Assembly: GCA_031213475.1 (NCBI GenBank)
Contig: JARUPZ010000012.1
Span: 9,816,727 to 9,880,726 of the forward strand
DNA: 64,000 bases
DNA from: Nereocystis luetkeana
Taxonomy: Eukaryota > Sar > Phaeophyceae > Laminariales > Laminariaceae
Reading direction: 5' to 3'
Shown: positions 10,741 through 21,884 of the stretch, in pieces
How the letters are laid out: each line of letters starts with the position of its first letter
Position numbering within the stretch: the stretch's first letter is position 1
The notes under the pieces: model-generated
Databases searched by the model: none
The model's input: the letters and a program-made list of their open reading frames with translations, nothing else
Told to the model about the DNA's origin: nothing
Made by a program: the position numbers and the translations under genes

Positions 10741-11955
10741 TAGATTCACATACGCAAGTAGAACTGAAACTACAGAGTAGTGCGTACATATATGTTATAT
10801 ATACATACCAGGTACGTATGTACATGTTACACACATACATCTTGGTGACGTAAGAAAAAAAGTTGTTTTCGTCATATTTTCGTATATATATATACCCCGC
10901 CAGGAGTAGACCCAGACCAGACCAGCCTGTGCACGACCCACGCTCAAAGTCACTCCATCTTTCGCTCTTATCGAACCTTCCCCTGACATGTCCTCGTGCA
11001 AACAGCTCTTACGCTTCGTGGTATCTGCCACGGTCTTGTTGTTGGACCCCAAGGCAAAGGTCTACGCTTGTTCCTGCGCTTATCCCCCGCCTACAATGTG
11101 CGAGATCTTCCAGTACGCAAACGTCATCGTGCATGGAACCGTGATGTCTACAACTGGGTGAGGAAAGTCGGCGCATTACATTGCTCTGTTCTTGCTGGTC
11201 ATTGATGTGGCATATGTATGCGGGACTCGCCCAAGAAAAATATTGGCGGATGGCGGAAGGCTGCGTTCCCCGATGATTACTGTGCCGACGCGCCGAGTAC
11301 TGTGCTGTACGTATACTATATAGCTGGGGAATATGAGTCATACGATACCCCTATACTTTTTTTGGAGCACAGCTGGCGCCCCCGGTGGTACAGTAGTTCG
11401 ACGTCGGGACTACTATCGTCAAGGTAATGATTTCGAGTCTAGCCAAGGTGGATTTGTTTCTTGTGGGAAAATAGATGACAGCCCCGGCGTAAGTTTTAAA
11501 AATTCGACGCGAATCGACGGGGGAAGAAATTGCTGAAGTATTTGCACAACAATGTAAATCAATGAACGTACCTATTTTTTTATTTTTTATTTGCCTTCTG
11601 ACAATGTGCAGGGCGTTATTAATTAAAAATGAAAAAGCGGAAATAATTAATCGAATACCACTAACTTCATCGAACCAATTATCCTTCCCTGCGTGTACTC
11701 ACTTGAATATGCACCCCCACCATTTTACCGAGATATTTTACCTACTATGTATCTATACGCTATGCTTCCTACTCCGCATCTACATTCCACCCCCCCGCCA
11801 TGGGAAGTAGTCCTCCCTCCTCCTCCCTTCTCCCCCTGGGCGGCCTGGCGGTCTCGCAGGGCGAGCTTATATCGGTGCACTCTGCGCGAGATCGCGACCT
11901 GGGTAGTCACCGATATGACCTGGAAAAGGTGCTCCTTACAGACCCCTTTCTTTTC
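10741..11955. other. Intergenic, no supported gene
   Basis: AT-rich microsatellite-like patches (TATATATA near 10,793 and 10,882) and unique sequence. Open frames at 10863-11144 and 11009-11341 overlap on opposite strands and have no recognisable domain. Confidence 0.45.
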
Positions 11956-11984
11956 TTGCTAAATATCCCCCGTCCGTTCCTCCA

Positions 11985-12125
11985 ACGATGCTCGCCTATG
12001 ATTTGTTTAATGCAAGAAAAAGGCCCTAAGAGCATGCACTCGGTGAGACTTGAAAACAGCAAATTGATCTTGATTATGCACGCGGACCACCTACCACGCC
12101 ACCGGGGACGCCGGCACCCTGGGCT
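11985..12125 (-). repeat. tRNA-derived SINE head, copy 1
   Basis: On the minus strand, positions about 12,112 down to 12,033 match the tRNA-like unit at 35,033-35,106: a D-arm/A-box-like GGTGGCGTGGTAGGTGG, the middle block GTCCGCGTGCATAA-CAAGATCAA, and a B-box-like TTCAAGTCTCACC-GAGTGCA. Similarity also continues on the other side (GCAAGAAAA-GGCCCT / GCTAGAAAACGTTCT). A-box and B-box order and spacing fit an RNA polymerase III internal promoter. The copy is too diverged to fold as a tRNA. Confidence 0.5.
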
Positions 12126-12167
12126 GGGCAATCGATCGATTTCTTACCTCTATTATAGTAGACCCTA

Positions 12168-12240
12168 GGCTGGTAGCTCAGAGGGTAACACCTTCACATT
12201 TAACGTCGTCGAGGAAACGCGATCGAACCTCACTTCGAAC
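12168..12240 (+). ncRNA. tRNA-like segment (degenerate, possibly SINE head)
   Basis: GGTAGCTCAGAGGG resembles a tRNA D-arm (A box), and GCGATCGAACCTC about 45 bases later resembles a T-arm (B box). The acceptor and anticodon stems do not pair convincingly, so this is more likely a tRNA-derived repeat head or pseudogene than a working tRNA. It directly abuts a copy of repeat C, as would be expected for a composite SINE. Confidence 0.35.
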
Positions 12241-12249
12241 GTTTTTTTT

Positions 12250-12650
12250 TGTGTTGAATATCGAAACCAGAAACGTTTCGATACGATAAGGCCGAACTCA
12301 CTTCGATTACTATCGTTACCGAACACAAAACCCGAAAAGTCGATGACGTTAACGACAACAATTTTGATCATGGAGGCGAAAACCGGCGCACAAAGCCCGC
12401 GAAACACTGGCACGCGCCCATTTATTTTATGTTTTCATTTTTTTCCGCATGATCTATACAAAAGACCTTGGGTGATTCGCGTCTCGAGCTTTACAAAGTC
12501 TCCCTCACGAGTTGCATACATAGGTCCTGCCGCTCTGCCGCGTACACGGCGATCGGTGCCATGTTATCATACCATTTACCAGGTTTCATGTGCGCGTGAT
12601 GAAATGTTGATTGATCTCTGAAGGTATAGACGCAGCTGGCACGGGAACGC
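12250..12650 (+). repeat. Dispersed repeat C, direct copy 1
   Basis: It shares with 13,143-13,540 the blocks TATCGAAACCAGAAACGTTTCG, an AACGACAACAA tract, ATCATGGAGGCGAAAACCG, GCACAAAG-CCGC, CGAGTTGCATA-GGTCCTGCCGCTCTG and GCGTACACGG. A related end block (GCTGCCAAA-C-GTAGATTGGCCACGCCCC) follows at about 12,937 and again at 13,530. Non-coding. Confidence 0.75.
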
Positions 12651-12919
12651 GTGGTTGCTCAAGACAATAACACGGAACTCATCTTATATATATCATATAA
12701 TATATCCGTGCTGTCGAGCTGACTCGCCTCATATGGAGCTCGTACATCTAACGAGTGGTATTGGTGGGGTACACGTTACCCCGACATCCCAATACCCTAC
12801 TACTACTACCAGAATCCCTGTTCAGCATGGAACTCCTCAATCTACGATGGATCTTACGGATCGTGTTCTTGAGCACAGTCAACATGAAATCATGTGTGCT
12901 CATGCCTACATTTCATACT

Positions 12920-13575
12920 AGCTGGGCCAGCCAAGGTGCTGCCAAAGCCGTAGATTGGCCACGCCCCGCTCAGTACTACCTGGTACCTGGTATATATTTA
13001 GTACGCGATTTATTCGCGATGTTTTTACACGATGGTGTTTGTACGACATATCAGTTAGTTGTTCATATAGTCGTGCAAATATCTGATGCGTTTTGGTTGG
13101 CTGACTGGTGTGATTCATGTAGCTGCAAACTGTCCTGCGTCTAGTGTTGGATATCGAAACCAGAAACGTTTCGGTACGACACACCCGAAATAACTTCGAA
13201 AACGATAACGACAAACGACAACGACAATAATTACCGTTACCGTACCGAAAACCCCAAAAATTCGATAACGATAGCTATAATCATAATGGAGGCGAAAACC
13301 GCTGCACAAAGTCCGCAAATGCACACCCGTCCATTTCACGTGTTTTAGTTGTCGCGTGATCCACACAAGACCCTGGATGATCCGCGTATCACGCCTCATA
13401 CCGTCTCTACCACGAGTTGCATAGGTCCTGCCGCTCTGCGGCGTACACGGTGACGGGTGACCTGTCTGTGTGCTTACTTTGCCTGATGTTTTCATCACGC
13501 ACACACTATTATACATACGGCCAGCCAAATTGCTGCCAAAACGGTAGATTGGCCACGCCCCGTTTAATGTTACCG
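12920..13575 (+). repeat. Dispersed repeat C, end block and direct copy 2
   Basis: The 12,920-12,970 block closes copy 1. Positions 13,143-13,575 form the second direct copy, ending in the same GTAGATTGGCCACGCCCC phrase. The two copies are about 0.9 kb apart. The AT-rich 5' half is the same sequence that appears inverted at 10.5 and 16.4 kb. Confidence 0.75.
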
Positions 13576-15139
13576 GATATTATGTAATACTTTTTGGATG
13601 CATTTTTTTTCCACGTAGTTGATCATGCACCAACCCACAAATGGAAAGCAAGCCCTTTTTTATTGTTCGAGCCATACGACCGATAGAAATATCCGGAACA
13701 CACACAACAGCGACCGTAACTTGTGTGAAAAAAAAAAAAGCTCGCTTTTCGTTTCTCTGCTTATTATGTGCAAATACGAGGTTAAACGTGCAGATCGAAA
13801 CTCGCAAAATTGAGGGGGGCATCGCGGAAAAAACAACATGTATGTATTGTATTTACTTCCGTGACGTACGCATGGAGGTTGAGTATAGGCAATATGTCTT
13901 GATGGGTGGCGAAGTGGGCAATGAAACTTATGTCGGTCTTCTTGTAGCGTCCTCAGCTAGTCTTGATCGATTTTCACGTGAATCGGGATCGACGATTTAA
14001 ATGCAAATTTCGTGTTGGAAAGTTGGTATTCTTGAATTTTCTGTTAAATTCAAGATCGGCACACTTTGTATCCCTAGACAGATTTGCCTATTATGCCGAT
14101 ACTCGTTGGTACTCACGTACGTGTGTGTTGTTTGCTTAGAACTTGAAGAAGATCACCTTTATTCCTTTCGTGCTCGCGGAGACTGAGAGCCAAGCTCGTG
14201 CCTCGCTGAGAAACCCCCTCGATTTCCATCTAAGATACGCCTTCCAAGTACTACTACTGCCAATACGATTCCAATTCCTGAACTCAGGTAATTACTGGGC
14301 TTTCAGCCTCATTCAAAGCAACACCATAACACTAGCCCACTCTGAAGAGCCGTATAATAAGCAGATTTGGGGGGAACTAATGGAAACCCCGCTCCACGAG
14401 CTAGAGCATGATGAGTCGAAGATGCGGTTCCTCAAAACCCACTCCCACACGTCTACGAGCTAGCTCGCAATGATATCTACCAATCGGTGCGCTGTTTCAT
14501 GTTCGGGTCTCACCTTGTTCGCCCCCCCCGTCTCTTCCAGGGATAGCCACCACCGTGATCGCGTCGTGTCCTGTGGTGGCGTCCAGTTTTTTTGTGTGTT
14601 TTCCGAAAAGGGTTGTTCCGGTGTCACCTGTCTGCTCGTTCTGTGCATGTATATAAATACACATCACTCTAGGTAAAAAGAAAAAAGGGATCGGGTAGAT
14701 CAACACTATGGCTGGCGTTATTCCTTGTGTTTCACCACAACAAACAGGACGGAGATGAGCATCCAAGGCAGCTCTTGTTTGTGCATTTATTTTTCGGGTG
14801 CCATTTGCTAGCAGTGACGAGAAGATCGTGAATACGTACAAGCAACTAGCCCTATCCAGCATCGACATTCGTGTGTCTCTTACCAGCTTATATCTCTGCA
14901 CTACTACCTTCACAGGACCTATCTATGGAGAGTAAGACACTACTACTAGTAGGAACATACCTGGTACAGTATAGTTACAAACACGCTCCTACCGCTCCAG
15001 CTGCGGTGGTACTGGTATGAAACGTCGGCACTGTCGTTTACCAGGTATACCGCCAATGTGACACCGAGTGCCTTGTTGCACAAATTTTGCCACCTGACAC
15101 TGTATAGGGCCTATTCCAACGACAACTTCCACATATATA
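13576..15139. other. Intergenic; one weak coding-like patch
   Basis: Mostly unique sequence. The plus-strand frame at about 14,165-14,463 is open for about 100 codons, and an adjacent frame at 14,420-14,515 reads VPQNPLPHVYELARNDIYQS. I could not assign either and do not call a gene. Small tandem AT and TACTAC patches occur near 14,935 and 15,135. Confidence 0.4.
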
Positions 15140-15960
15140 TATATATTATAGAAGGGAATCCATATAACCCAATGACGCCCGAAAAAAACAATCCGACCTG
15201 AATTCTTGACAAAACTAGAGCGAAAACAAACACCAACCCCGTTTTGAATATATATTTACTGCAATCACATCTACCCGCCCGTTCCCATTATGTTTCCCCT
15301 GAAATTTCCGCCACTCCCCTGCAGCTTCTATCCTGATACCTGACCTGCTGCTGCAAGATTCTTAGAGCCGAGTTCTTTGCCCTCCTATTCATATTAAAAA
15401 ATGTCGAGTGACAGCTCGCTGCTCTAATATATTCATGGCCGGGTTTTGGTCGCAGCGCACACAAGGTTGCGCGGTATAGCTGCCCAATACCAGGTACTCC
15501 TGAATAAAAGGTCGTACCTGAGAAGGTCTTCCCACTCCGTCCTGTTTCCTCTCTGTAGTTAGTTGTAGCCGAATTCCCTCTCCACCTCACACCGTGTACA
15601 TTGTTACACACCCATATGATGACACCGCTATCCACTCATCGTAATGTTGTTACCACGTATATTTTTCATTGGTATCCAAAGTACAAACTCTCGTTGAGAA
15701 GCAGGGAAGCTGGCTCAGGATGGATTGCTTCAAAAAGAACGGGCGCGTTGTACACTCATTTACTTAGTAACGAGTCCGGAATTTTATTTTTTCTCGATAA
15801 TCTCAGACTGCCATTCTTATTGCTCGGTTAATTAGCAGGCATCCTGTACTGTTGTACTCGTACTTCTACGTAATACGTATGCATATTATACTGCAGTAGG
15901 TATAGCTCAGCTGTTTATCGCATTATTACATATAATATGCTACACATACATCTATCCCGG
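15140..15960 (+). repeat. Dispersed repeat B, copy 2
   Basis: The uninterrupted copy of the repeat seen at 8,170-9,215, same orientation. It retains the phrase TTTCATTGGTATCCAAAGTA and the terminal GGTATAGCTCAGCTGTTT, and lacks the roughly 270-bp insert. The open frame 15288-15635 (minus) is shared only in part with copy 1 and is not a conserved protein. Confidence 0.75.
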
Positions 15961-16254
15961 TTATTAATACAACACCATAATAATCAGTAGCTTAGTAGGA
16001 TGAACGTCAAGTATAGGCAGGAGACATAAATAATAAGAATCAAGAAACCCAGCCTAGGCTGAATTTCTTACTTACTTGATGAGAAGGGGCGCGCGTTATC
16101 CACTAATAATAATGAATTCCAGTAACAAGACTACCGGATTTCTTACTTTCCTGTTAGTTGTATTATGTCAGCCTGCCCTTCTTGGTGCTCGTTTTGTTGT
16201 TAGGTTGTACACTGTACTACTTACTGCTGCAAGCATACCACGTACGTGCATACA

Positions 16255-16545
16255 GCTGGTACTGCATATATATCTCAACCAAGTAATTTGATAGTGCTAC
16301 ACGCATGATGACCTCATACTCTACTCATACACCAAACCAGGGTAAAGTGCTGTGGGTTGCCGTGTCGCCTATCCCTCTGGGAGATCTTCGGCCTTTTATC
16401 GTTTTATCGCATCGTCATCATTTATTTGGCGAATTATCGAAACCATTATCGAAATTTAAATACCGAACTTTTTCGGTTCGATAATATTTGTTTTTAATCG
16501 AACGATATATGGAAAGCTTCAGTACGATATCCAACACTACCTACC
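16255..16545 (-). repeat. Dispersed repeat C, inverted copy 2
   Basis: Same block order as 10,450-10,740: CTCAACCAAGTAATTTGAT, a GTTGCCGTGTCGCCTATC phrase, TTCGGCC, a TTATCG-rich tract, and AGTACGATATCCAACACTA at the end. With the copies at 12.25 and 13.14 kb it shows at least four copies of this family in 6 kb. Confidence 0.7.
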
Positions 16546-16729
16546 TGCGTCCTACGGGTATATGGCGGTGGGTGTTATGCTTCCCCGAATGGGTTGCGTA
16601 AAAAATCTTTTCGGATGATTTTCCAGGTCACATTGAAGTGGGTTGCGATAGACTGACCAACGAGGAAATGGCCGACGTCGGGTAAGGGTATTGGACTGCC
16701 GATGAATGGCAGAATCTCGAGGCTAAAGC

Positions 16730-17130
16730 GGAACGCAACAACCAGCAGCGGCAGCAGCAACATCATCAGCGTTATCACCAGTAGTACCAGCAGCAGCAAC
16801 GTTATCACCAGTAGTACCGGCAGGAACAACAGCAACAACAGCAGCAGCAGCAGGAACATCATCAACAGTACTAGCAGCGGCAGCAGCACTAGTAACTCTA
16901 ATTCCCAAGGACAACAACGACAGCAGCAATAATACTAGGATCTATACTAAGACCAGCAACCGCTACAGCAGTTCAGCGACCCCTACTACTCGCAAGCTCA
17001 CCAAAAAAAAGCAGCGACAGCAACACTACTATCGTGGACTCCAGCAGCAGTACAGCGACAAACAAATACTGACAGCAATCCCCCTATCTCCGGCAGCAAA
17101 CGCATCAGCAGCAACAACAACACTCTGCGA
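16730..17130 (+). repeat. CAG/CAA/CATCA trinucleotide-rich tract
   Basis: About 0.4 kb of imperfect CAGCAG, CAACAA and CATCATC runs, with a local tandem duplication of a block containing CGTTATCACCAGTAGTACC (about 16,770 and 16,801). Frames across it translate as poly-Ser/Asn or, on the other strand, poly-Leu/Val; these are products of the repeat. Confidence 0.8.
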
Positions 17131-17139
17131 GACACGGCC

Positions 17140-17478
17140 TACGTTAGTTACGCACAACAAGTACAAGTTACGAGAGCATATGGGACAATTGAACCAGCCC
17201 AAGGGAGCAACGCCCCACCATCAAGCGCGAGATCCTTGATTGCGATTTCGTCGAGCGACAAATCGGGCGCAGGGTGTGCCATAGATTTATCCGCGCTCTC
17301 GACGTTGTATGTGGAAGATCGACAAGCGATTGATGACCTCGTCACGAAGACCGTGCGTGCTGGAACGCGTAGAAAAAGAGCTCGCAAGCGACGATCACAG
17401 GGGTTCTGTCACTACTACTGTTACAGCAGACAAAGCAGGGGGGCAATGCTCACGATGGGAAACAGAAGGGGCAGGTAG
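17140..17478 (+). other. Coding-like frame, unassigned
   Basis: One plus frame reads through from about 17,140 (TYVSYAQQVQVTRAYGTIEP) to the stop at 17,476-17,478, ending in a basic cluster RAGTRRKRARKRRSQ. The composition (balanced acidic and basic, a single frame with no internal stops) is more protein-like than its neighbours. I recognise no family. The preceding CAG-rich tract could be part of the same former gene. Confidence 0.25.
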
Positions 17479-17524
17479 GTGGTGAACGTGGGAGAGGAGT
17501 GCGCGCAGGGAGGAATTTCACATT

Positions 17525-18010
17525 TTGAGCTGGCTGAGCAATACTAGGGGCCTGTTGGGGCGTGAACATGAGCTGGTTGGGGGTGAGGGGCAGGTGGGAG
17601 AGAATGCGAACCAGGAGGAGCATGGGCTAGAACCGATGGAGCTGCAGGACGAGCAACAAAGTCGGGAGGAACTACCAGCTATCTATTACTTCTCCTGCGC
17701 CATGGCCACCGCCATTGCCAGCTGAGCGCGAGGGCAAGCGAGGTTGGGAGGACGAGGGTTTGGGCCTTAGGGGCAGAATACCCAACATCTGACTGATGGA
17801 GGAGCATTCCCAGCCGCAGCAGCAACGTCAGGAGGACCCACCAGCTTCGACTTCTTCTCTCGCGCCATTGCCGCCCCCATGACCCGTTAAGCGCGAGGGC
17901 GACCAAGGTGTGAGCGGGTTTTGGTTGTTCAGCAGCTTCGTGGGCTGGAGGACGGAGTCAGGGCGTCGACATCTTACTCGGCCGAGGAGGACGCCGGCAC
18001 GCGAGAAGAA
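17525..18010 (+). repeat. Imperfect tandem duplication of about 0.2 kb
   Basis: The phrase TTCTC-CGCGCCAT-GCC-CC followed by GCTGAGCGCGAGGGC (17,690-17,735) recurs as TTCTCTCGCGCCATTGCCGCC and TTAAGCGCGAGGGCGACC (17,855-17,910), with GAGGAGCA and CAGCAGCAACG blocks around each. The plus frame 17525-17725 is acidic (REHELVGGEGQVGENANQEE) but is not preserved across both units. Confidence 0.55.
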
Positions 18011-18899
18011 CCAGGTCACCACCTAACCTGCACGTTAATAATGCAGGGCATGGATTCTTCATTTTTCTCTGATCTGATTTTTATGTTTTTTTTTATGAAA
18101 TACGTCAGCTGTCATGTTTGGAGTACTTCTGGTTGTGTTTGCTGAATGGTATACGAGCAACTCCAGTCATTTTTAGTCTCACTACTAGACTGCTGCATCG
18201 ATTGTCCCACGTACAAGCAGTCAGTTGTTGTGTCTGGTAGGCTGGATGCAGACATTTTATGTTGGTGATGGCGGATAGATGGGGAATTGTGAAATTTCAG
18301 CATCACGGTTTGCGTGAGGTTCATCCGATAAAATTTTGCCATCGTTTCACCATATAATAAGTAATTTTCCCGTACGGCACAATGACCCTTTCTTTAGTGC
18401 CATGGAAGATACCTTTTAAAAGCTATGTTGCAGGTGGATCGTTTGCAGCGGTTAGGTTTTTCTGTTGTTTTTTGTTACCGAGATATTCGACAATCATTGT
18501 TATCGAGATATTCGAAAATCAATGGATTTTTCCGGTGGCTTCGTTTGGGTTTTTATGAACGAACGCGCGGTCCTTTCGTTTTTTTTTAGGGCGGTTTTGA
18601 ACAGATCTCGTCAACCAGCTTCATGTCAAGTGATTTGTTTTTAGTTTACGCCGAGTTTTGGCAGAGAAAAAGAGGGAAAACCTTGTATGGGGGAGGGGGG
18701 AAATTCGTGTTATGTGCAACAACCGACGCGACAACCCCGAAAAACTCAATGGATTCGGACGTATTGGACGTTCATTCACCCCTGGGATTTTTTCGATTTT
18801 GAGGCATTTTTTGTTTTTTTGAGCGAGATGTGGTCGCTCTAAGTTTCAGAGCGACGCACACAGAGAGAGGGCCACACTACTGCTGTACACACATATTAT
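18011..18899. other. Intergenic, no supported gene
   Basis: T-rich sequence with two ACCGAGATATTCGA / ATCGAGATATTCGAAAATCAATGG phrases near 18,475-18,530, reminiscent of the TATCGAA repeat family. No protein-like frame. Confidence 0.45.
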
Positions 18900-19743
18900 G
18901 GGCCCATCTTGACGGGAAACGCTATATGGAAGTAAACTTTCAATTTCAATGAATTCTAATTTGATTTCGAAAAAAAAGGTGTTTGTGTCTTATCGGGGAA
19001 CAGCGTACTACTAGTTGTCAATCAAACAAGAAATCGGAGAAAACGCACCGCCTCCCACAACGCGCAGCCGACAAACAACGACGCCCGTAGACGAGAGCTA
19101 AGGTTTGCGCTGCCGCGTGCGCGCCGCCGCCAGCCTCTTTTTATTTTTTGTCGCGCAGGATAGGAAGCTCGTATCACTCTCAGGGTGTCTTGGGTGGGCG
19201 GAGGGAGCCCTCAAGCGCCACGTGCGGAACAGCCGCGGTGATGCAGCTATCGACGTCTCGAGCGTATCCTCCGTTTTTTTGCTCATTTGCTTGCTTTTCT
19301 TGATTGTTGGTCGATCGAGCAGGCCGAAAATTGAGATTGCGGTCGCCATGGTTACGTTCGAGGCACCACCGCCGGGGTACGATGTGCTATATGGTGTGTG
19401 GGCATGGGCGCGGCTATTGCTCCGGTCACCTCTCGTGGATATTCGCGTTTTATCGCCTCGATCGTGGTCGCCGAAGCGGCCTACAATCGCCCCAGACTCC
19501 ACCGAGGGTGTTGACCCATCATGAACATGCTACGTAAAAAAATCCGAGGAACTTCCAAATTCCAAATTGAAATAAAAAAAAATCACACGAAAAAAGTCCC
19601 GAAAGGCTTTTCACTCAAATTCAAATTTTCTCGTTTGCCTGCTTGGTGGTTCACTCTTCGGCCAATCAGATGCAAATTAAATTAGAAAAAGAACCAACAA
19701 AAAAAAACTTGAAAAAAATGAAAGTCCCCGTTAAGATGGACCC
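18900..19743. mobile_element. DNA-transposon-like element with terminal inverted repeats (844 bp)
   Basis: The left end GGGCCCATCTTGACGGG (18,900-18,916) and the reverse complement of the right end, GGGTCCATCTTAACGGG (19,727-19,743), match at 15 of 17 positions. Looser similarity continues inward (ACTTTCA, TTCTAATTTGATTT / TTCTAATTTAATTT). The outermost subterminal parts are A/T-rich. A clear target-site duplication is not visible; both flanks contain TTA or TA close to the ends. The interior has one 139-codon plus frame (19105-19524) that resembles no transposase, so if mobile it would be non-autonomous. Confidence 0.55.
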
Positions 19744-20741
19744 TTAGCACACAAAAACACACGACAACACACCCACGCACAAACACAAGCCAAAGAAGAG
19801 GGCTGATCCTCGGGGTGCTAAGGCTAAGCGGCAGAGTAGCTGGTGTTTTTTCCTCGAAACGTGTTCCACCTGCGGATAATAAATCGATTCGGAGCCACAA
19901 GAACCACCGGCTCCCCCTGGAGGCGCGCAGCAACCTGTTCATGCTGGAGAGGATGGCATCAATTGCGAGGGAGATGGAGAGTGCGACAGCAGCGATTGCG
20001 GCACATACGGTGGAGACAGCAACCGATCGGACAGACGGCGCAGAAAGGGTCGCGAAGGCGCAAAGCACAGGAGGGGGTGTCAAACTATGTCCACTTGCTG
20101 GAATCTCCCCAGCAGCAACACTCCAGCACCAGAAGCGGCAGCAGTACGAAGTGTGATCGATCAGCGGCCGCCTGAGAGAGTAGAGGGAGTAGACTCTGAC
20201 GGAGTTTCTGAATTTCAGAATTCTGTGGTGATAACATGGCCTTCGAGATCTCGGGAGGTATGGAAAGGGGCGTCCTCGACAGGCTAGATGCTCTCGCCGA
20301 TTGGCTGGGCCAGGACGAGAGGCCCCCGGAACTGAGGGGTGTTGAACTGAACAGCTGCTAGTAGTTCCGAATGGTAGGGCATGATCTTCGGGGGATACGC
20401 TGGCGACTCGGGGGACTGCACGTCTTCCGAAGGCTCGCAGATCGAGTGGAGAGACGAAGAAGATGAACAAACGATGCCGCTTAGCGGATCCTAGAGGAGA
20501 GGGCGCTGCTCGCAGCAGCGGTACCGGAGGAGAGCGTCGCAGCAGGAGGCCGCCGTCTGTAGGCAAGTGTACCCCGCCAGAAACCCCGCCGCGTTTCGGA
20601 TATGCGGCGGTGCATAGCAGAGGCCAAAGCAGTCAACGACAAGACAAAAATGTTGAACCAAGTCGGGGAGATCCGGGAGCTGGTGAGGATGACCCCGCCT
20701 AGAACGACGACAACGGCGGGAAAGTTGATCCGGATGCTTCA
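19744..20741 (+). other. Coding-like patches upstream of transposase relic
   Basis: Several plus frames have protein-like composition: 19,880-20,156 (LEARSNLFMLERMASIARE), a short patch beginning at ATG 20,236 (GGMERGVLDRLDALADWLGQ), and 20602-20790 (AEAKAVNDKTKMLNQVGEIR). They are in different frames separated by stops. They may be earlier exons or a decayed N-terminal part of the transposase that follows. The long minus frame over the same bases (19682-20566) is Arg/Ser/Pro-rich and I treat it as antisense noise. Confidence 0.3.
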
Positions 20742-21616
20742 AGCCAGCCGTCTCAACGATGCTGCTACCGCCGGGTCATCAGCGAAGTAACGACATTCAA
20801 GGAGCAACATAATGGAGTGGAAGAGCTCTTCGAGGCTGTTGGCCATCAACGCATCTTCTTCCCGATTTAAGTGATCAACGTTCATGGCGAAGTCTTCTGT
20901 GGCAACCTTTCGGCGTCGTAGTGTATACTATCTATAATATATATATATGAATGCATTCGTGGTGCTAGAAAAATATTATTGACACGTGTAATGTTTTATT
21001 GTACTTCACACACAACATACATAAAATTTCCCGACACACCTAGTTGAGCGCAAGGCTGCAGAGCGTTCAACCCTGTGTTGCGTTGTGTCTGTGTATATAA
21101 AAAATCTACACCACGTATGCCCGTCTACTCACAGCGCAAGCTTGCATGCGTGTGTTTGAAGTTTAAACATGACAATTCTGCTTTCAGGTATCGCCCCGAA
21201 TGCAACGCGATCGAGCGCTTCTAGGGCTGCACCAAGGCTATCGAGAGGCGCGTATTCGATTATAATTCCGTCATTAGTCTGCTGGCAAGACTCCCCGTCA
21301 CACTTTGCAAGGTCTCCCTCGATCTGTGCCGCATGTGGGCCCGGGTGTCATGGCGTCATGGTTTTACATCGGTGCCTACGACAGCGGACTCGAGGGCTAT
21401 CTCCAAGTTCGGAAAGTCAAGAAGTGGATGAACCACCGCTCGCCCGCTGATCTCGCAGACAGCGTGTTGCTGGCTCGGAGCCACGCCGCAACACCGGAGG
21501 AGCGCAAGGCCAAAGAGCGGATTGTCCTCGCCGCGGCGCGCGAAGCCCGGATTTCTTCCAATGCCGCCATCGATGTCATGTTGAAATCATTCAAGACCGA
21601 ACACTATATTATGTGA
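20742..21616 (+). pseudogene. DDE-type transposase C-terminal relic with intron
   Basis: Segment 1 (20,742-20,870) reads QRCCYRRVISEV ... VEELFEAVGHQRIFFP. Segment 2 (21,188-21,616) reads KYRPECNAIERF-stop-GCTKAIERR ... LPVTLCKVSLDLCRMWARVSW, then after a frameshift near 21,350 YIGAYDSGLEGYLQVRKVKKW. From memory this order (RR-L ... Q-x-x-LEE-x-x-E-x-x-GH-x-x-x-F-x-PK-Y-x-x-E-x-N-x-IE-x-x-WG ... W-R-Y-x-x-AY-x-x-GL) is that of large DDE transposases common in fungi and stramenopiles, where E-x-N-x-IE holds the last catalytic acid. The intervening 20,871-21,187 begins GT and ends CTTTCAG, and joining AA to G restores a Lys before Tyr, as expected of an intron. The conserved Trp codon is TAG, and there is a small insertion before the donor site. 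Clearly dead. Confidence 0.7.
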
Positions 21617-21880
21617 GGCGTTGATGGAGCTATCTAATAATGGTGATGTTGGTGCGGTGGTGGTGTTGGGAAGGGATGGAATGCAATTAATTGTGGTGTT
21701 GAAAATGCTGTTGGTGAGGCGTTGGTGGTCGCGGTATCTATGAATTTAGTACTATTTGTATATAAAGTACAGGTATACATATATGGCTGATCTACAGTAG
21801 TCATCAATATGACGCATGGACTGGGGGGGGGGGGGGGGGGGGGCGCAAACCAAAGTAATATATAATCTAGTTTAGATTAT
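21617..21880. repeat. GGTG-rich patch and long G homopolymer
   Basis: GTTGGTGG/GGTGGTGTTG repeats near 21,640-21,730 are followed by a run of about 20 G (about 21,822-21,843). No gene. The G run is a likely quadruplex-forming and assembly-sensitive site. Confidence 0.7.
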
Positions 21881-21884
21881 ATCC

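Noticed and set aside
14420-14520. Myosin-like phrase VPQNPLPHVYELARNDIYQS
   Set aside because: Resembles the P-P-H-x-Y/F-x-x-A block of myosin motors, but no P-loop or other motor motif is nearby and the similarity is too short.
16575-16929. Poly-Leu/Val minus-strand frames
   Set aside because: Products of CAG/CAA/CATCA repeats read in antisense.
19682-20566. 294-codon minus-strand open frame, the longest in the window
   Set aside because: Arg/Ser/Pro-rich with no motif; it lies antisense to plus frames of better composition leading into a transposase relic, so I treat it as a shadow.
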